64,000 nucleotides of DNA, from assembly GCF_013391805.1 (NCBI RefSeq), contig NZ_CP058364.1, positions 2,671,501-2,735,500 on the forward strand, written 5' to 3'. The notes beneath the pieces are model-generated. The model made no database searches, had not been told where the DNA came from, and saw nothing but the letters and a program-made list of their open reading frames with translations. This stretch comes from Galbibacter sp. BG1 (lineage in GTDB: Bacteria > Bacteroidota > Bacteroidia > Flavobacteriales > Flavobacteriaceae). The position numbers were made by a program, and so were the translations under genes. This document shows, in pieces, positions 36,154 to 44,571 of this stretch. Each line of letters opens with the position of its first letter. Within the stretch, counting starts at the first letter, position 1.

Positions 36154-36741
36154 ATGGAAAATTTAGAAGAACAAATAAAGCACGAGTTTGCAGTGGCACA
36201 GGACGTTTTGTCCAGTTTCATGAAAGATAATAGCAATTTCACTAAGATTGTAGAAATAGCAACTTTAATGACAAATGCCATGAAAAGTGGCAATAAAATA
36301 ATTTCCTGTGGGAATGGAGGTTCCCACTGCGATGCCATGCATTTTGCTGAAGAGCTTACGGGTAGGTATCGTGAAAATAGAAAGGCGTTGCCAGCAATAG
36401 CAATTTCCGATCCGAGTCATATTTCTTGTATAAGTAATGATTACGGATACGAATTTGTTTTTTCGCGATTCGTGGAAAGTCTCGGCAAAAAAGGAGATGT
36501 TTTACTGGGCATTAGTACGAGTGGCAACTCCAAAAGTATCGTGGAGGCTTTCCAGGCCGCAAAAAATTTAGGAATTAAAACGGTATTGTTATCTGGCGAA
36601 AGCGGAGGGAAGTTAAGGGAGCTTGCCGATATGTCAATTTTGGTTCCTCACACTGGTTATGCAGACCGAATTCAAGAAATTCATATTAAGATTATTCATA
36701 CATTAATCCTAACTATTGAAAAGTTAATAGAGAAAAAATAG
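36154..36741 (+). CDS. gmhA: GmhA-type sedoheptulose-7-phosphate isomerase (SIS domain)
   Basis: A 195-residue SIS-domain isomerase very like E. coli GmhA in length and motifs. [20 protein letters not shown] holds the phosphate loop and the likely catalytic Glu66. [25 protein letters not shown] and the C-terminal [14 protein letters not shown] carry further active-site residues. GmhA converts sedoheptulose 7-phosphate to D-glycero-D-manno-heptose 7-phosphate, normally for LPS heptose. Here no hldE/gmhB genes are nearby, and it is coupled to a sugar kinase inside a glycan locus. It may be a genuine GmhA placed here, or a copy recruited to isomerise another phosphosugar. Its stop is 7 bp from the convergent GH10 stop. 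Confidence 0.9.
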   Translation: MENLEEQIKHEFAVAQDVLSSFMKDNSNFTKIVEIATLMTNAMKSGNKIISCGNGGSHCDAMHFAEELTGRYRENRKALPAIAISDPSHISCISNDYGYEFVFSRFVESLGKKGDVLLGISTSGNSKSIVEAFQAAKNLGIKTVLLSGESGGKLRELADMSILVPHTGYADRIQEIHIKIIHTLILTIEKLIEKK

Positions 36742-36748
36742 GCACGAA

Positions 36749-37831
36749 TTAAAAGTCCATTATCGAGTAAAATGCTTTTTTGGGATTGTAATCCTTATCG
36801 AATAATAATGGGTAATCTGTTCTGCCTTTCACCACATAATTGCTCAACCAAGTTTTATTATCGGCAACACCCCAAAAGGTAACTCCTGTTATTTTATCCT
36901 TTTTTGCTCTCAGAAGCTCAAATACCTCCTTGTATTTTTCTGCTAGTTTGGAGGCGAGCTCCGGTGTGTAAGGCTTAATTTCTTTAGGTAAGGTGCTTCT
37001 ATCCATATTGTGGTAATACGGATAAACAGAGATATCCAATTCGGTAATTTGTACTTCCAACCCTAGGGAAGAAAAGAGGTCGATTGCTTTTCCTAAATTT
37101 TCTTTATTAACGTCCTCCAATGTCCAATGGCCTTGCATACCCACACCGTCGATGGGTACTCCTTTCTCTAAAAGCTCCTTAAGCATTTTGTATGCTTTGT
37201 CCCTTTTTTTCGGATTTATAAGGTCGTAATCGTTGTAAAATAATTTTACATCGGGATCGGCCTCTCTGGCATAGCGAAAAGCCATTTCAATATATTCCGG
37301 TCCTCCTATTTGAAACCATTTGATGTCTTCCCGGTAAAATAAATCGGATTCATCTGAAATAGCTTCATTTACCACATCCCAAGCGTAAACATCTCCGCGG
37401 TAATGATCTAATACTGCTTTAATGTAGGATTTCATCCTTTTAAATAATTCATTTTTGGAAAGTAATTCTCCTTCGTCGTTTTCATAGAACCAATCATCCG
37501 TTTGGTTGTACCAAACTAGGGTATGTCCTCTTACCAATAAACCGTGTTTTTTGGCAAAATCCACAAGGGCGTCTCCGCGTTCGAACGTGAACTTGTTTTC
37601 AGAAGCAATTGTTCTGGAAGGTTTCATGTCGTTTTCCGCGGTAATACTCGAAAAGTGATAAGGAACCAATACGGTATCCTGTCGTTGCAAGTGTTTTTCG
37701 CCCATGGCCACACCAAGAGGGAAGAATTTATTGTATTTTTCTTTTAATGAAGGTATTGTTTCCTGCCCATTGGATATGGTTATTTGAAAAACAAATATTA
37801 AACAGGTAATAATTGATATTTTAAGCTTCAT
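36749..37831 (-). CDS. GH10 endo-beta-1,4-xylanase, secreted
   Basis: A 360-residue single-domain GH10 enzyme with a Sec signal peptide (1-22). GH10 enzymes are retaining endo-xylanases of the (beta/alpha)8 type. Seen here: FSSITAENDMKP in strand 3, RGHTLVWYNQ, WDVVNEA with acid/base Glu146, YNDYDL, DGVGMQGHW, ITELDIS with nucleophile Glu254, and GVTFWGVADNKTW. All key residues are present. There is no carbohydrate-binding module and no sorting domain, so it probably works in the periplasm on imported xylo-oligosaccharides. It lies downstream of the FN3 lipoprotein gene but beyond a terminator (37890), which may be leaky or may separate the units. Confidence 0.95.
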   Translation of the reverse strand: MKLKISIITCLIFVFQITISNGQETIPSLKEKYNKFFPLGVAMGEKHLQRQDTVLVPYHFSSITAENDMKPSRTIASENKFTFERGDALVDFAKKHGLLVRGHTLVWYNQTDDWFYENDEGELLSKNELFKRMKSYIKAVLDHYRGDVYAWDVVNEAISDESDLFYREDIKWFQIGGPEYIEMAFRYAREADPDVKLFYNDYDLINPKKRDKAYKMLKELLEKGVPIDGVGMQGHWTLEDVNKENLGKAIDLFSSLGLEVQITELDISVYPYYHNMDRSTLPKEIKPYTPELASKLAEKYKEVFELLRAKKDKITGVTFWGVADNKTWLSNYVVKGRTDYPLLFDKDYNPKKAFYSIMDF

Positions 37832-37889
37832 AAGTTGGTTGCGGTAGTGTTAAACGGTTAAATTTAATGATTTTCTTTTTGGTAAAAAA

Positions 37890-37923
37890 AATCGGGTATT
37901 AAGAATTTTCCCAATACCCGATT
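37890..37923 (-). terminator. Rho-independent terminator after the FN3 lipoprotein gene
   Basis: An 11-bp stem (AATCGGGTATT / AATACCCGATT) with a 12-nt loop. On the minus strand it is followed by TTTTTTTACC. It lies 16 bp after the stop at 37940 and 58 bp before the GH10 start. Confidence 0.85.
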
Positions 37924-37939
37924 ATTGTTGACGGTTTTT

Positions 37940-38626
37940 TTATTCCGTTGAAAAACTCCAGACTTGGCCTACTGTTTGACCTCCCTTTTCATCTTTAACT
38001 ACTACTTTCCAGTAATATTTCACTCCGCTTTCCAGCGATGTAGTCATACTGGTTTCCATGACATTTTCTGCTATTGGTGTCGTAGGAGGGTTTACGGTAG
38101 CTAGATAAACGTCGTACATCAAGTTTTCGTCATCTAGGTCATTTGCGTTCCATTGCAAGGTGGTTTCATCTCCCGTAATGTTTACGTCCATTTTCGGACT
38201 TACCAAAAGTGGGGCAAATGGTAAATAGTTGGACAACCCTTCTCCTTCCACGTAAAACTGATTTACCGCGGAATATTCACCTGCAAAGGTGTAGGAATCC
38301 ACCGCTCTAATTCTCCAATAATAGGCTATTCCCTTTTCCAGTGAAATGGTTACCGAAGTTCCCTGAATATATTCTGAAACTTCCTCAATTTCTGTAAATG
38401 CCCTATCCTTGGCAATCTCGACATCATAGGTGAGTTCGTTACCATCTGGATCACTGGCTGCTTCCCATTCAAAAGTGACTTTATTATCGATACAAAGTAA
38501 ATTATCTGAAGGATAAATTTGTACTGGAATTGTGGGAGGGTTGTTTTCAATGGACTCGTATGTATCTTCGTTGTTACAACTTATGAGGCCAGCACCAAAC
38601 ACAATTATATATAGTATTTTTTTCAT
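37940..38626 (-). CDS. Small surface lipoprotein with two fibronectin type III-like domains
   Basis: A 228-residue lipoprotein (lipobox AGLISC, Cys17) made of two FN3-like domains: about 30-130 (PSDNLLCIDNKVTFEWEA, YDVEIAKD, YYWRIRAVDS) and about 138-228 (SPKMDVNITGDETTLQWNA, YDVYLA, YYWKVVVKD). No catalytic motif is visible. It starts 4 bp after the stop of the giant propeller gene, so it belongs to that operon. SusE/SusF-like or other surface glycan-binding proteins often occupy this place; a binding or scaffolding role is likely but not shown. Confidence 0.8.
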   Translation of the reverse strand: MKKILYIIVFGAGLISCNNEDTYESIENNPPTIPVQIYPSDNLLCIDNKVTFEWEAASDPDGNELTYDVEIAKDRAFTEIEEVSEYIQGTSVTISLEKGIAYYWRIRAVDSYTFAGEYSAVNQFYVEGEGLSNYLPFAPLLVSPKMDVNITGDETTLQWNANDLDDENLMYDVYLATVNPPTTPIAENVMETSMTTSLESGVKYYWKVVVKDEKGGQTVGQVWSFSTE

Positions 38627-38630
38627 TTTC

Positions 38631-41600
38631 TTAGTGTTTTACAATTTTGAACGTTTTTAACTCATCAAGCTGAACTTTAATTAAATAAATTCCGGCAGCT
38701 TTTCCTTGCAAGTCAATTTTAATCCTGTTGTTTTCAACCTTCATTACTCCAGATACCAGTAGTTGTGATTGAAAGTTTAGCACATCTACTTGAACCTCCT
38801 TGAGATTACTAGGAATTGATATTTCCACAAAATCCCGTGTTGGATTAGGATACGCTGTACTACCCAACAAAGATTCTAAGTTGGTTGCAAACATGCCTTC
38901 GCAATTAATCTTACTAAGAACTTCTACTTGGTCTCCAGGGTTAACAGGTACCAAAAATGTTTTCGCTGAGGTTGAAAAAGCCTTTTTCCCATTGATCATT
39001 ACGTTAAACGGGGCAGTACCTTTTTCTACATTTATGGAAATTGAATTTTTAGCTATACCTAGGGTAGCCTGAGCATCTAGAATTTCTCCTTCCTCAATTT
39101 CTAGCATGTAACATTGACTGAAATCTTCCTCTTCCACAGAAATACAAAAATCATAATTTCCTGGTGCTAAGTTACCTACGGAAAGAGAATCTGTAAAAGT
39201 ATAATTCATGCCCGCTATGGTTGTTTTATAATTAAAGGATTTTTTAGTTTTAATCACTATTTCTCCATTTTCTTTATTCGGACAAGTCTCGCCAATACTT
39301 TCAATTGAAAAATTGTTATACGCTATCCCACCTTCGGTAAGTGTAGTTGCCGATGCTGTGTTGGAATAATCTGATTTTCCAATAACATTTTTGGCATAGA
39401 TACGGTACGTATATTCCGTTTCGGGCAATAGACCAATATCGCTAAAAGTGGTTGTATTGGCATCCAGCGATGCAATTTTTTCAAACTCACCATCGGTTTT
39501 ACGCTCTACAACATAATTAGCTTCTGTGGTTGCAATATCCTTCCACTTAATATCTATTTGTTCAGTAGACGATGCGGTGGCGATAAGATCGGTAGGAGCT
39601 AAAGGAACTTCGGTAACCTCCTCGCATTTCACTTTTAAAAGAACTGCGTCTATAGTTACATCGTTGGCATCTTCACTTAGGAAAAAGTGAAACTGCCCCA
39701 CGGTGCTCTCCTCTTCCATGGTAAATTCATAAGGTCCGAAAGATTTCGCTTCTGTTGTAATGCTGATGTTTTCCACAAAATAATTTGCCCACGGAGCTTC
39801 ACCTTGAAGTACTGCAATTCTAACAGCTTTATTGGCGCTTGCCTTCGCCATAAAACTTAATTGGTAGGTTTCACCTTTTTCCAATTTTGGTAAGTAGGAG
39901 TATAATTGAACATCAGAGTCTGATGCTCCAGCTGCTTGTAAGCTCACTTTTGCTGCATTAGCTCCTGAGAGCCCTTGGGCGGTAACTGGCTCTACTTTAC
40001 CTTCAGTATTGGCATCGGTATTGTTGTAAAATATCCATTGGGCTACCCCATTGTCAAATTCTCCGTTGGCTATAAAATTGGTGTCATCACAATTGCTAGT
40101 GCTTTCTCCTTCTGTAGTGGCTGTTACTTCATTGGAATAAGACGAATCGCCCGTGGAATTTACGGCCTTTACACGATAGGTGTAAGCAGTTCCAGACTCC
40201 AACTTATCATCTATTAAAGAAACCTTATTTTCTTGAACGGTGGCTACTATCTCAAATTCGTTCTCTCCAGTTTTCCGTTCTATCCGGAAAGCGTTTTCAT
40301 TGTCAGAATTATCTTTCCAACTTAAGTTTATTTGATTTTCATCGATTGTGGTTGCGGTAAGCTCGGATGGTGCCGTAGGAGGCAAGGCGCCGCTTTCACA
40401 CTTTTCTTTTAAAGAAACGGCATCTACAGTTATGTTCTGAGCATTTGCCCCTACAAAGAAGTGAAATTGCGTTAGGGCACTTTCTTCTTCCATAGTAAAT
40501 TCAAAAGGTCCAAAAGTTTGTACTTCGCTGGTAATGTTAAAGTTATCCACAAAAAAATTGGTCCATGGCGCTTCGCCCTTCAAAACGGCCACGCGAATGG
40601 ATTTAGTGCCACTTGATTTAGCCATAAAACTCAATTCGTAAGTAACACCAGCTTTTAAAGTTGGAAGAATGGAATACAATTGTACATCGGTATCCTCTTT
40701 TCCAGCGCTTTCAATAGTAATTTCAGCGGCTTGATCGCCCGACAACCCTTGTCCTGTTACTGGTTTTATTTCAGAAACAGCATCAGAATCGGTGTTATTG
40801 TAGAATATCCATTGGGCTACACCTTGAGTAAATTCCCCATTATTAATATAGTTTTTATCGTTACAGCCACCAGTACCGTTTTCTTTGGTTGTAACCATAC
40901 TTTCATTGGAGTATGCAGATTCTCCGTCGCCACTTACTGCTTTTATCCTGTAAGTATATTCAGTTAAAGCTGTAAGTTCATCATCATCAAAGGTTGTACT
41001 GTTTTCTGATACAGTCGCAACTTTAATATAATCTCCATTCCCTTTTTTTCTCTCGATAAGAAAACCGGTCTCATCCTCGGAATTATCTTCCCAAGAAAGT
41101 GCTACTGCAGTCCCTGTTAAAGCGATAGAGGTTAATTTAGTTGGAGTTTCCAGTTCCTTAACGGGTTCATCGCTGCACTTTTCTTGAAATACCACGTTAT
41201 CTATCCAAATATTGTTGTTATCGGTTCCCAGAAAAAAGTCCAAACGGGTATTAAGACTTTCCTGCTCCATTGTAAAGCTATAGGGACCAAATGATTTAAT
41301 TTCATTGGAAACAGTAATGTTTTCTGAAAGATAATTGGTCCATGGAGCCTCACCTTTTAACACTCCCAAGCGTATTTCCTTAGCAGCAACTGCTTTTGCT
41401 TGAAAGGTTATTTGATAGGTTTTACCTTTTTTTAAGGTCGGTAATGCAGTAAAGAACTGTATATCTGACTCTCCCGCACCTTCTACTGTCTCGATATCTA
41501 TTAAAACTGAATTAGCACCCGAAAAACCTGTTTCTTGGGAAATAGTAGCGCTTCCCGCCCCTGAGGTGTTGTTGTAAAACTCCCAAGACCCGTCGAGTGG

Positions 41601-44258
41601 AAGATCAAACTCTCCATTGCCTAAAAGATTGGAGGCATCGCACAACTGTTCTTCATTGGTTGTTTTTATTTTGAATTCTTCAGAGTAATCAGAATCTCCA
41701 GCGGTATTAAATGCTTTGATACGGTAGGTATATTCTGTATCACCTTTCAGTTCTTCTTCAGTAAATGTTGTGGTATCAGGGTCTAAAGTAGCGACAGTTA
41801 CAAACGCATCTCCATCCATTCTTTCCAGCCTAAATCCGTCCTCGTTGTCTGCTTTGTCTTCCCAAGTAAGCTTAATTTCTGTACCCGAGAGCACCTCCCC
41901 GGCAAGATTTGTGGGTGCAACAGGGACTAGGGTACTAGTAGCATTGGATTTTAGAGGCCTTCTCCAAGCACCTGCTCCAGCGGTAGTTGAGTAAACATAA
42001 GGACTTCCTTGATAGTTTTTTACTATTGTGGAAGTGAGTCCTCCAAAATGTATATCACCTGTCCAATCTTCCCAAGATACATTTCCGTTGCCATCTATTG
42101 TACCCTTGTAAATACCATAGGTTTTTTGCATTCTATGGTCGTAATAACTCATTATAATTTGATTTTCGTACCCGGCAACTCCACCTTTATTTTGAAACCT
42201 AAAATCGTCTTTCAGTTCTTCATACCAATCGTTGGATCTAAGTCCCATAGCTATATCTTTAGTAATAACCGTATTCCAAGTGGCGCCTTCATCTAAAGAA
42301 AGGGCACCAACATAATTGCTGCCATCACCGCCTGATTCGTTTGAACTTCCGGAGAAATAGAGATAAACCTGACCCTCGTGTTCCCAAGCGGTAATTTCAG
42401 AATCCCATCCATATCCATCGTAAATTTTACTCCATACCCAATCGTCTCCTGTTTTTACACCTTTAAAAACTCCTTGATTGCTACCTCCGGTTCCGTTCAT
42501 ATAAACAATATCCGGATTGGTGGGGTGGGGGGCAATTTTTTTCACGGCATAGATGCCATCTGCCACTCCATTACTTATTTTGGTGCACCAGGCTGTTCTC
42601 CCTTGTTCGGTTTCACTAATTCCCCAACCGATATCATCGAGCATATAAAGACCATAATCTGTTGAAAACATATAAACACGACTGGGTTTTGCTGGGGAAA
42701 TGGCAACATCCCGTAAAACTCCAGATGCCAGGCCGCCTTTCCATTCCCAACCGCCGGCCAGCATAATCCATTTATCATCTGGCGAATGATTGGTTAATTT
42801 TTTCGCCCATAACTGTCCGTTCGCTGCGTTCCCGCCATAGCCACTGGTCATCTGGGCTACAACCGTCGGTGTTCCCCAAGCATCACCAATATCTACCGCT
42901 TGTACGTCCGATAAGGGAGGGTTTCCTAGTCTATGCTGAATATTAGACCATGAAAATCCCTTGTCCCAACTTTCCATGGCTCCGTTATCTCCTTGTCCTT
43001 GAACTACATAATTATCGTGTACTGCAATATCATAGGAATAGGTGCTCTCGGTTCCGCGACTTGTATAGGTTGGCCAGTCTGCTCCCCATTGGGAAACTGT
43101 AATCGACAAATTGGGTTTAGAATATCTATTGAGCCACTCATAGGTGTCTCCATCCATTATCCCTCTAAAAATAGTTTGATTTGTTGTAGACCAAACGGCA
43201 CGTTCCCAGGAAGAAGGGGTATAATGAACATACCTCGGATTTGGAGGTGCATTATCCCAACCATTGTCATAGCCATCGGTACCGCTCCATATAAGTTTCC
43301 AGGCATACTCTTTAATGGCATCATTTTCCCATACAAAAGTTCCTTCAAACAAACCTTCCCTGCTTCCTTCCAAACTTAAGATTAATTTATGGGTATCGCC
43401 TGTAGATCTTGAATCTACCTCCGGATACCAGAACGCCAATTCATCTAAGGACTCCCCATTTCCGGCCGCTACTTTTGTCCAGTTAATCGATGCCGTTGAA
43501 GTCGCATAGATGTTTCCTTTTTTACCATTGGTGGCATAGGAAGCATAAAGTACTTTTCCATTAGGAGAAATAGTGGCGCCTCGGTTTTTGCCAGTCCCTT
43601 CCGGAGCACTGATTTTTGTCCATGTAACACCGGCATCTGTACTTTTAAAAATCCCTTTAGCGGCGCCAATATAAACAATATTGGTGTTGGAGGGATCGAA
43701 ATGAATGGTCCATACATTTCTGTCTGTAGTCATATCATTGTCAAACATCACTTCACTCCAAGTAATACCACCATCGGTGGATCGATAAATCATACCGGCT
43801 GCATTCTGCTGCATTCCAAAAGTATCGGAAAAGTCGTAATCATCCCGCCACCCTATACCGGCCAGTATTACTTTATCATCATCTGGCTTTACTGCTGCAG
43901 ATGCTATCGACATTTTTCGTGTACTGTCAATAAAATTAAAAGTTTTTCCTCCGTCATCGGAAACTTCCAAACCATATAATGTACCTACTACCAATTTATT
44001 GGGATTGCTCGGGGCATAGGTAACAGAGTAGACACGATTGTTGAGCAAATCGCCATGAATGTGCCAAGAGAGTCCGTTGTCGGTTGTTTCATAAATACCT
44101 TCCATATCGGAGGCAAGTATCAATCTTCCTTCCTGGTTGGGATCTGGTACCACATCTTGAACCTGACCTCCAGCTCCAGGGTTTATTGGTTGCCATTGCG
44201 TAAAACCTAAAAATGTTCCGAAACAGCATAATAAAATGAATGTAATTTTGTTTTTCAT
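38631..44258 (-). CDS. Giant T9SS-exported Asp-box propeller protein, GH74-like, with three FN3-CBM units (paralogue B)
   Basis: This 1875-residue protein has a signal peptide (1-20) and a GH74-like double-propeller module (about 21-765). The module opens with PGAGGQVQD and keeps Asp51 (ASDMEG) and Asp424 (GQGDNG). Asp-box turns such as TTDNGLSW and STDAGVTW are visible. Then FN3 domains (774-865, 1030-1115, 1290-1378, 1550-1637) alternate with three CBM4/9-like modules (878-1023, 1136-1284, 1393-1543), each opening NGEF and closing KC. A beta-domain (about 1640-1790) and a T9SS sorting domain (AYPNPT, about 1795-1875) end it. It would be secreted and would bind polymer through the three tandem modules. 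Endo-glycanase action is inferred from the paired Asp residues. The FN3 lipoprotein follows in the same operon. Confidence 0.78.
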   Translation of the reverse strand: MKNKITFILLCCFGTFLGFTQWQPINPGAGGQVQDVVPDPNQEGRLILASDMEGIYETTDNGLSWHIHGDLLNNRVYSVTYAPSNPNKLVVGTLYGLEVSDDGGKTFNFIDSTRKMSIASAAVKPDDDKVILAGIGWRDDYDFSDTFGMQQNAAGMIYRSTDGGITWSEVMFDNDMTTDRNVWTIHFDPSNTNIVYIGAAKGIFKSTDAGVTWTKISAPEGTGKNRGATISPNGKVLYASYATNGKKGNIYATSTASINWTKVAAGNGESLDELAFWYPEVDSRSTGDTHKLILSLEGSREGLFEGTFVWENDAIKEYAWKLIWSGTDGYDNGWDNAPPNPRYVHYTPSSWERAVWSTTNQTIFRGIMDGDTYEWLNRYSKPNLSITVSQWGADWPTYTSRGTESTYSYDIAVHDNYVVQGQGDNGAMESWDKGFSWSNIQHRLGNPPLSDVQAVDIGDAWGTPTVVAQMTSGYGGNAANGQLWAKKLTNHSPDDKWIMLAGGWEWKGGLASGVLRDVAISPAKPSRVYMFSTDYGLYMLDDIGWGISETEQGRTAWCTKISNGVADGIYAVKKIAPHPTNPDIVYMNGTGGSNQGVFKGVKTGDDWVWSKIYDGYGWDSEITAWEHEGQVYLYFSGSSNESGGDGSNYVGALSLDEGATWNTVITKDIAMGLRSNDWYEELKDDFRFQNKGGVAGYENQIIMSYYDHRMQKTYGIYKGTIDGNGNVSWEDWTGDIHFGGLTSTIVKNYQGSPYVYSTTAGAGAWRRPLKSNATSTLVPVAPTNLAGEVLSGTEIKLTWEDKADNEDGFRLERMDGDAFVTVATLDPDTTTFTEEELKGDTEYTYRIKAFNTAGDSDYSEEFKIKTTNEEQLCDASNLLGNGEFDLPLDGSWEFYNNTSGAGSATISQETGFSGANSVLIDIETVEGAGESDIQFFTALPTLKKGKTYQITFQAKAVAAKEIRLGVLKGEAPWTNYLSENITVSNEIKSFGPYSFTMEQESLNTRLDFFLGTDNNNIWIDNVVFQEKCSDEPVKELETPTKLTSIALTGTAVALSWEDNSEDETGFLIERKKGNGDYIKVATVSENSTTFDDDELTALTEYTYRIKAVSGDGESAYSNESMVTTKENGTGGCNDKNYINNGEFTQGVAQWIFYNNTDSDAVSEIKPVTGQGLSGDQAAEITIESAGKEDTDVQLYSILPTLKAGVTYELSFMAKSSGTKSIRVAVLKGEAPWTNFFVDNFNITSEVQTFGPFEFTMEEESALTQFHFFVGANAQNITVDAVSLKEKCESGALPPTAPSELTATTIDENQINLSWKDNSDNENAFRIERKTGENEFEIVATVQENKVSLIDDKLESGTAYTYRVKAVNSTGDSSYSNEVTATTEGESTSNCDDTNFIANGEFDNGVAQWIFYNNTDANTEGKVEPVTAQGLSGANAAKVSLQAAGASDSDVQLYSYLPKLEKGETYQLSFMAKASANKAVRIAVLQGEAPWANYFVENISITTEAKSFGPYEFTMEEESTVGQFHFFLSEDANDVTIDAVLLKVKCEEVTEVPLAPTDLIATASSTEQIDIKWKDIATTEANYVVERKTDGEFEKIASLDANTTTFSDIGLLPETEYTYRIYAKNVIGKSDYSNTASATTLTEGGIAYNNFSIESIGETCPNKENGEIVIKTKKSFNYKTTIAGMNYTFTDSLSVGNLAPGNYDFCISVEEEDFSQCYMLEIEEGEILDAQATLGIAKNSISINVEKGTAPFNVMINGKKAFSTSAKTFLVPVNPGDQVEVLSKINCEGMFATNLESLLGSTAYPNPTRDFVEISIPSNLKEVQVDVLNFQSQLLVSGVMKVENNRIKIDLQGKAAGIYLIKVQLDELKTFKIVKH
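39620..41940 (-). repeat. Three tandem FN3-CBM coding repeats of about 770 bp
   Basis: Within paralogue B, an FN3 plus CBM4/9-like unit is repeated three times. The NGEF motif recurs at about 41625, 40850 and 40080 (spacing 775 and 770 bp). The second and third copies are closest: both read AQWIFYNNTD after the NGEF motif. This looks like internal duplication and is a likely site of recombination. Confidence 0.8.
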
Positions 44259-44314
44259 TAAGCCTAGATTTGTTTGTTAATTGAATTTATTTAGTCATTT
44301 TAAAAATACTCTGA

Positions 44315-44332
44315 TCGAACACTCTCATACTG
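44315..44332. promoter_or_regulatory. Shared 18-bp element, copy 2 (upstream of paralogue B)
   Basis: TCGAACACTCTCATACTG shares the core CACTCTCAT with the copy at 55581 (10 of 18 positions overall). It lies 57 bp before the start at 44258. Confidence 0.35.
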
Positions 44333-44516
44333 TTAATTTGTAAAATAACAGTTGATATTTTTACAGAAGATGTATTTAATGGGTGTTTTTGATGCTGTAT
44401 TCTTATTGTTTTAAGAATAGTTAACATTTTCGGAATGCTTCACAAATGCACGCGAAATCGTTATAGCAGAAGATTTTTTAAATTAAGAAGACTAATCTTT
44501 ATAATATTTAAAACTG

Positions 44517-44552
44517 AAAACGGCGGAATCTTAATTAAGGTTCCGCCGTTTT
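44517..44552 (-). terminator. Rho-independent terminator of the 55510-44572 operon
   Basis: A 12-bp stem (AAAACGGCGGAA / TTCCGCCGTTTT) with a 12-nt loop, 20 bp after the sulfatase stop. Confidence 0.93.
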
Positions 44553-44571
44553 AGTAATTGTTGATTGTGTA

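Larger units (their letters stand above)
44259..44571. other. intergenic region between paralogue B and the sulfatase operon, 313 bp
   Basis: It contains the promoter of the paralogue B operon and the terminator of the operon ending in the sulfatase (listed separately). A copy of the shared 18-bp element lies at 44315-44332. TATTTTTA on the minus strand (44301-44308) is a TAnnTTTG-like box downstream of it. Confidence 0.5.
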
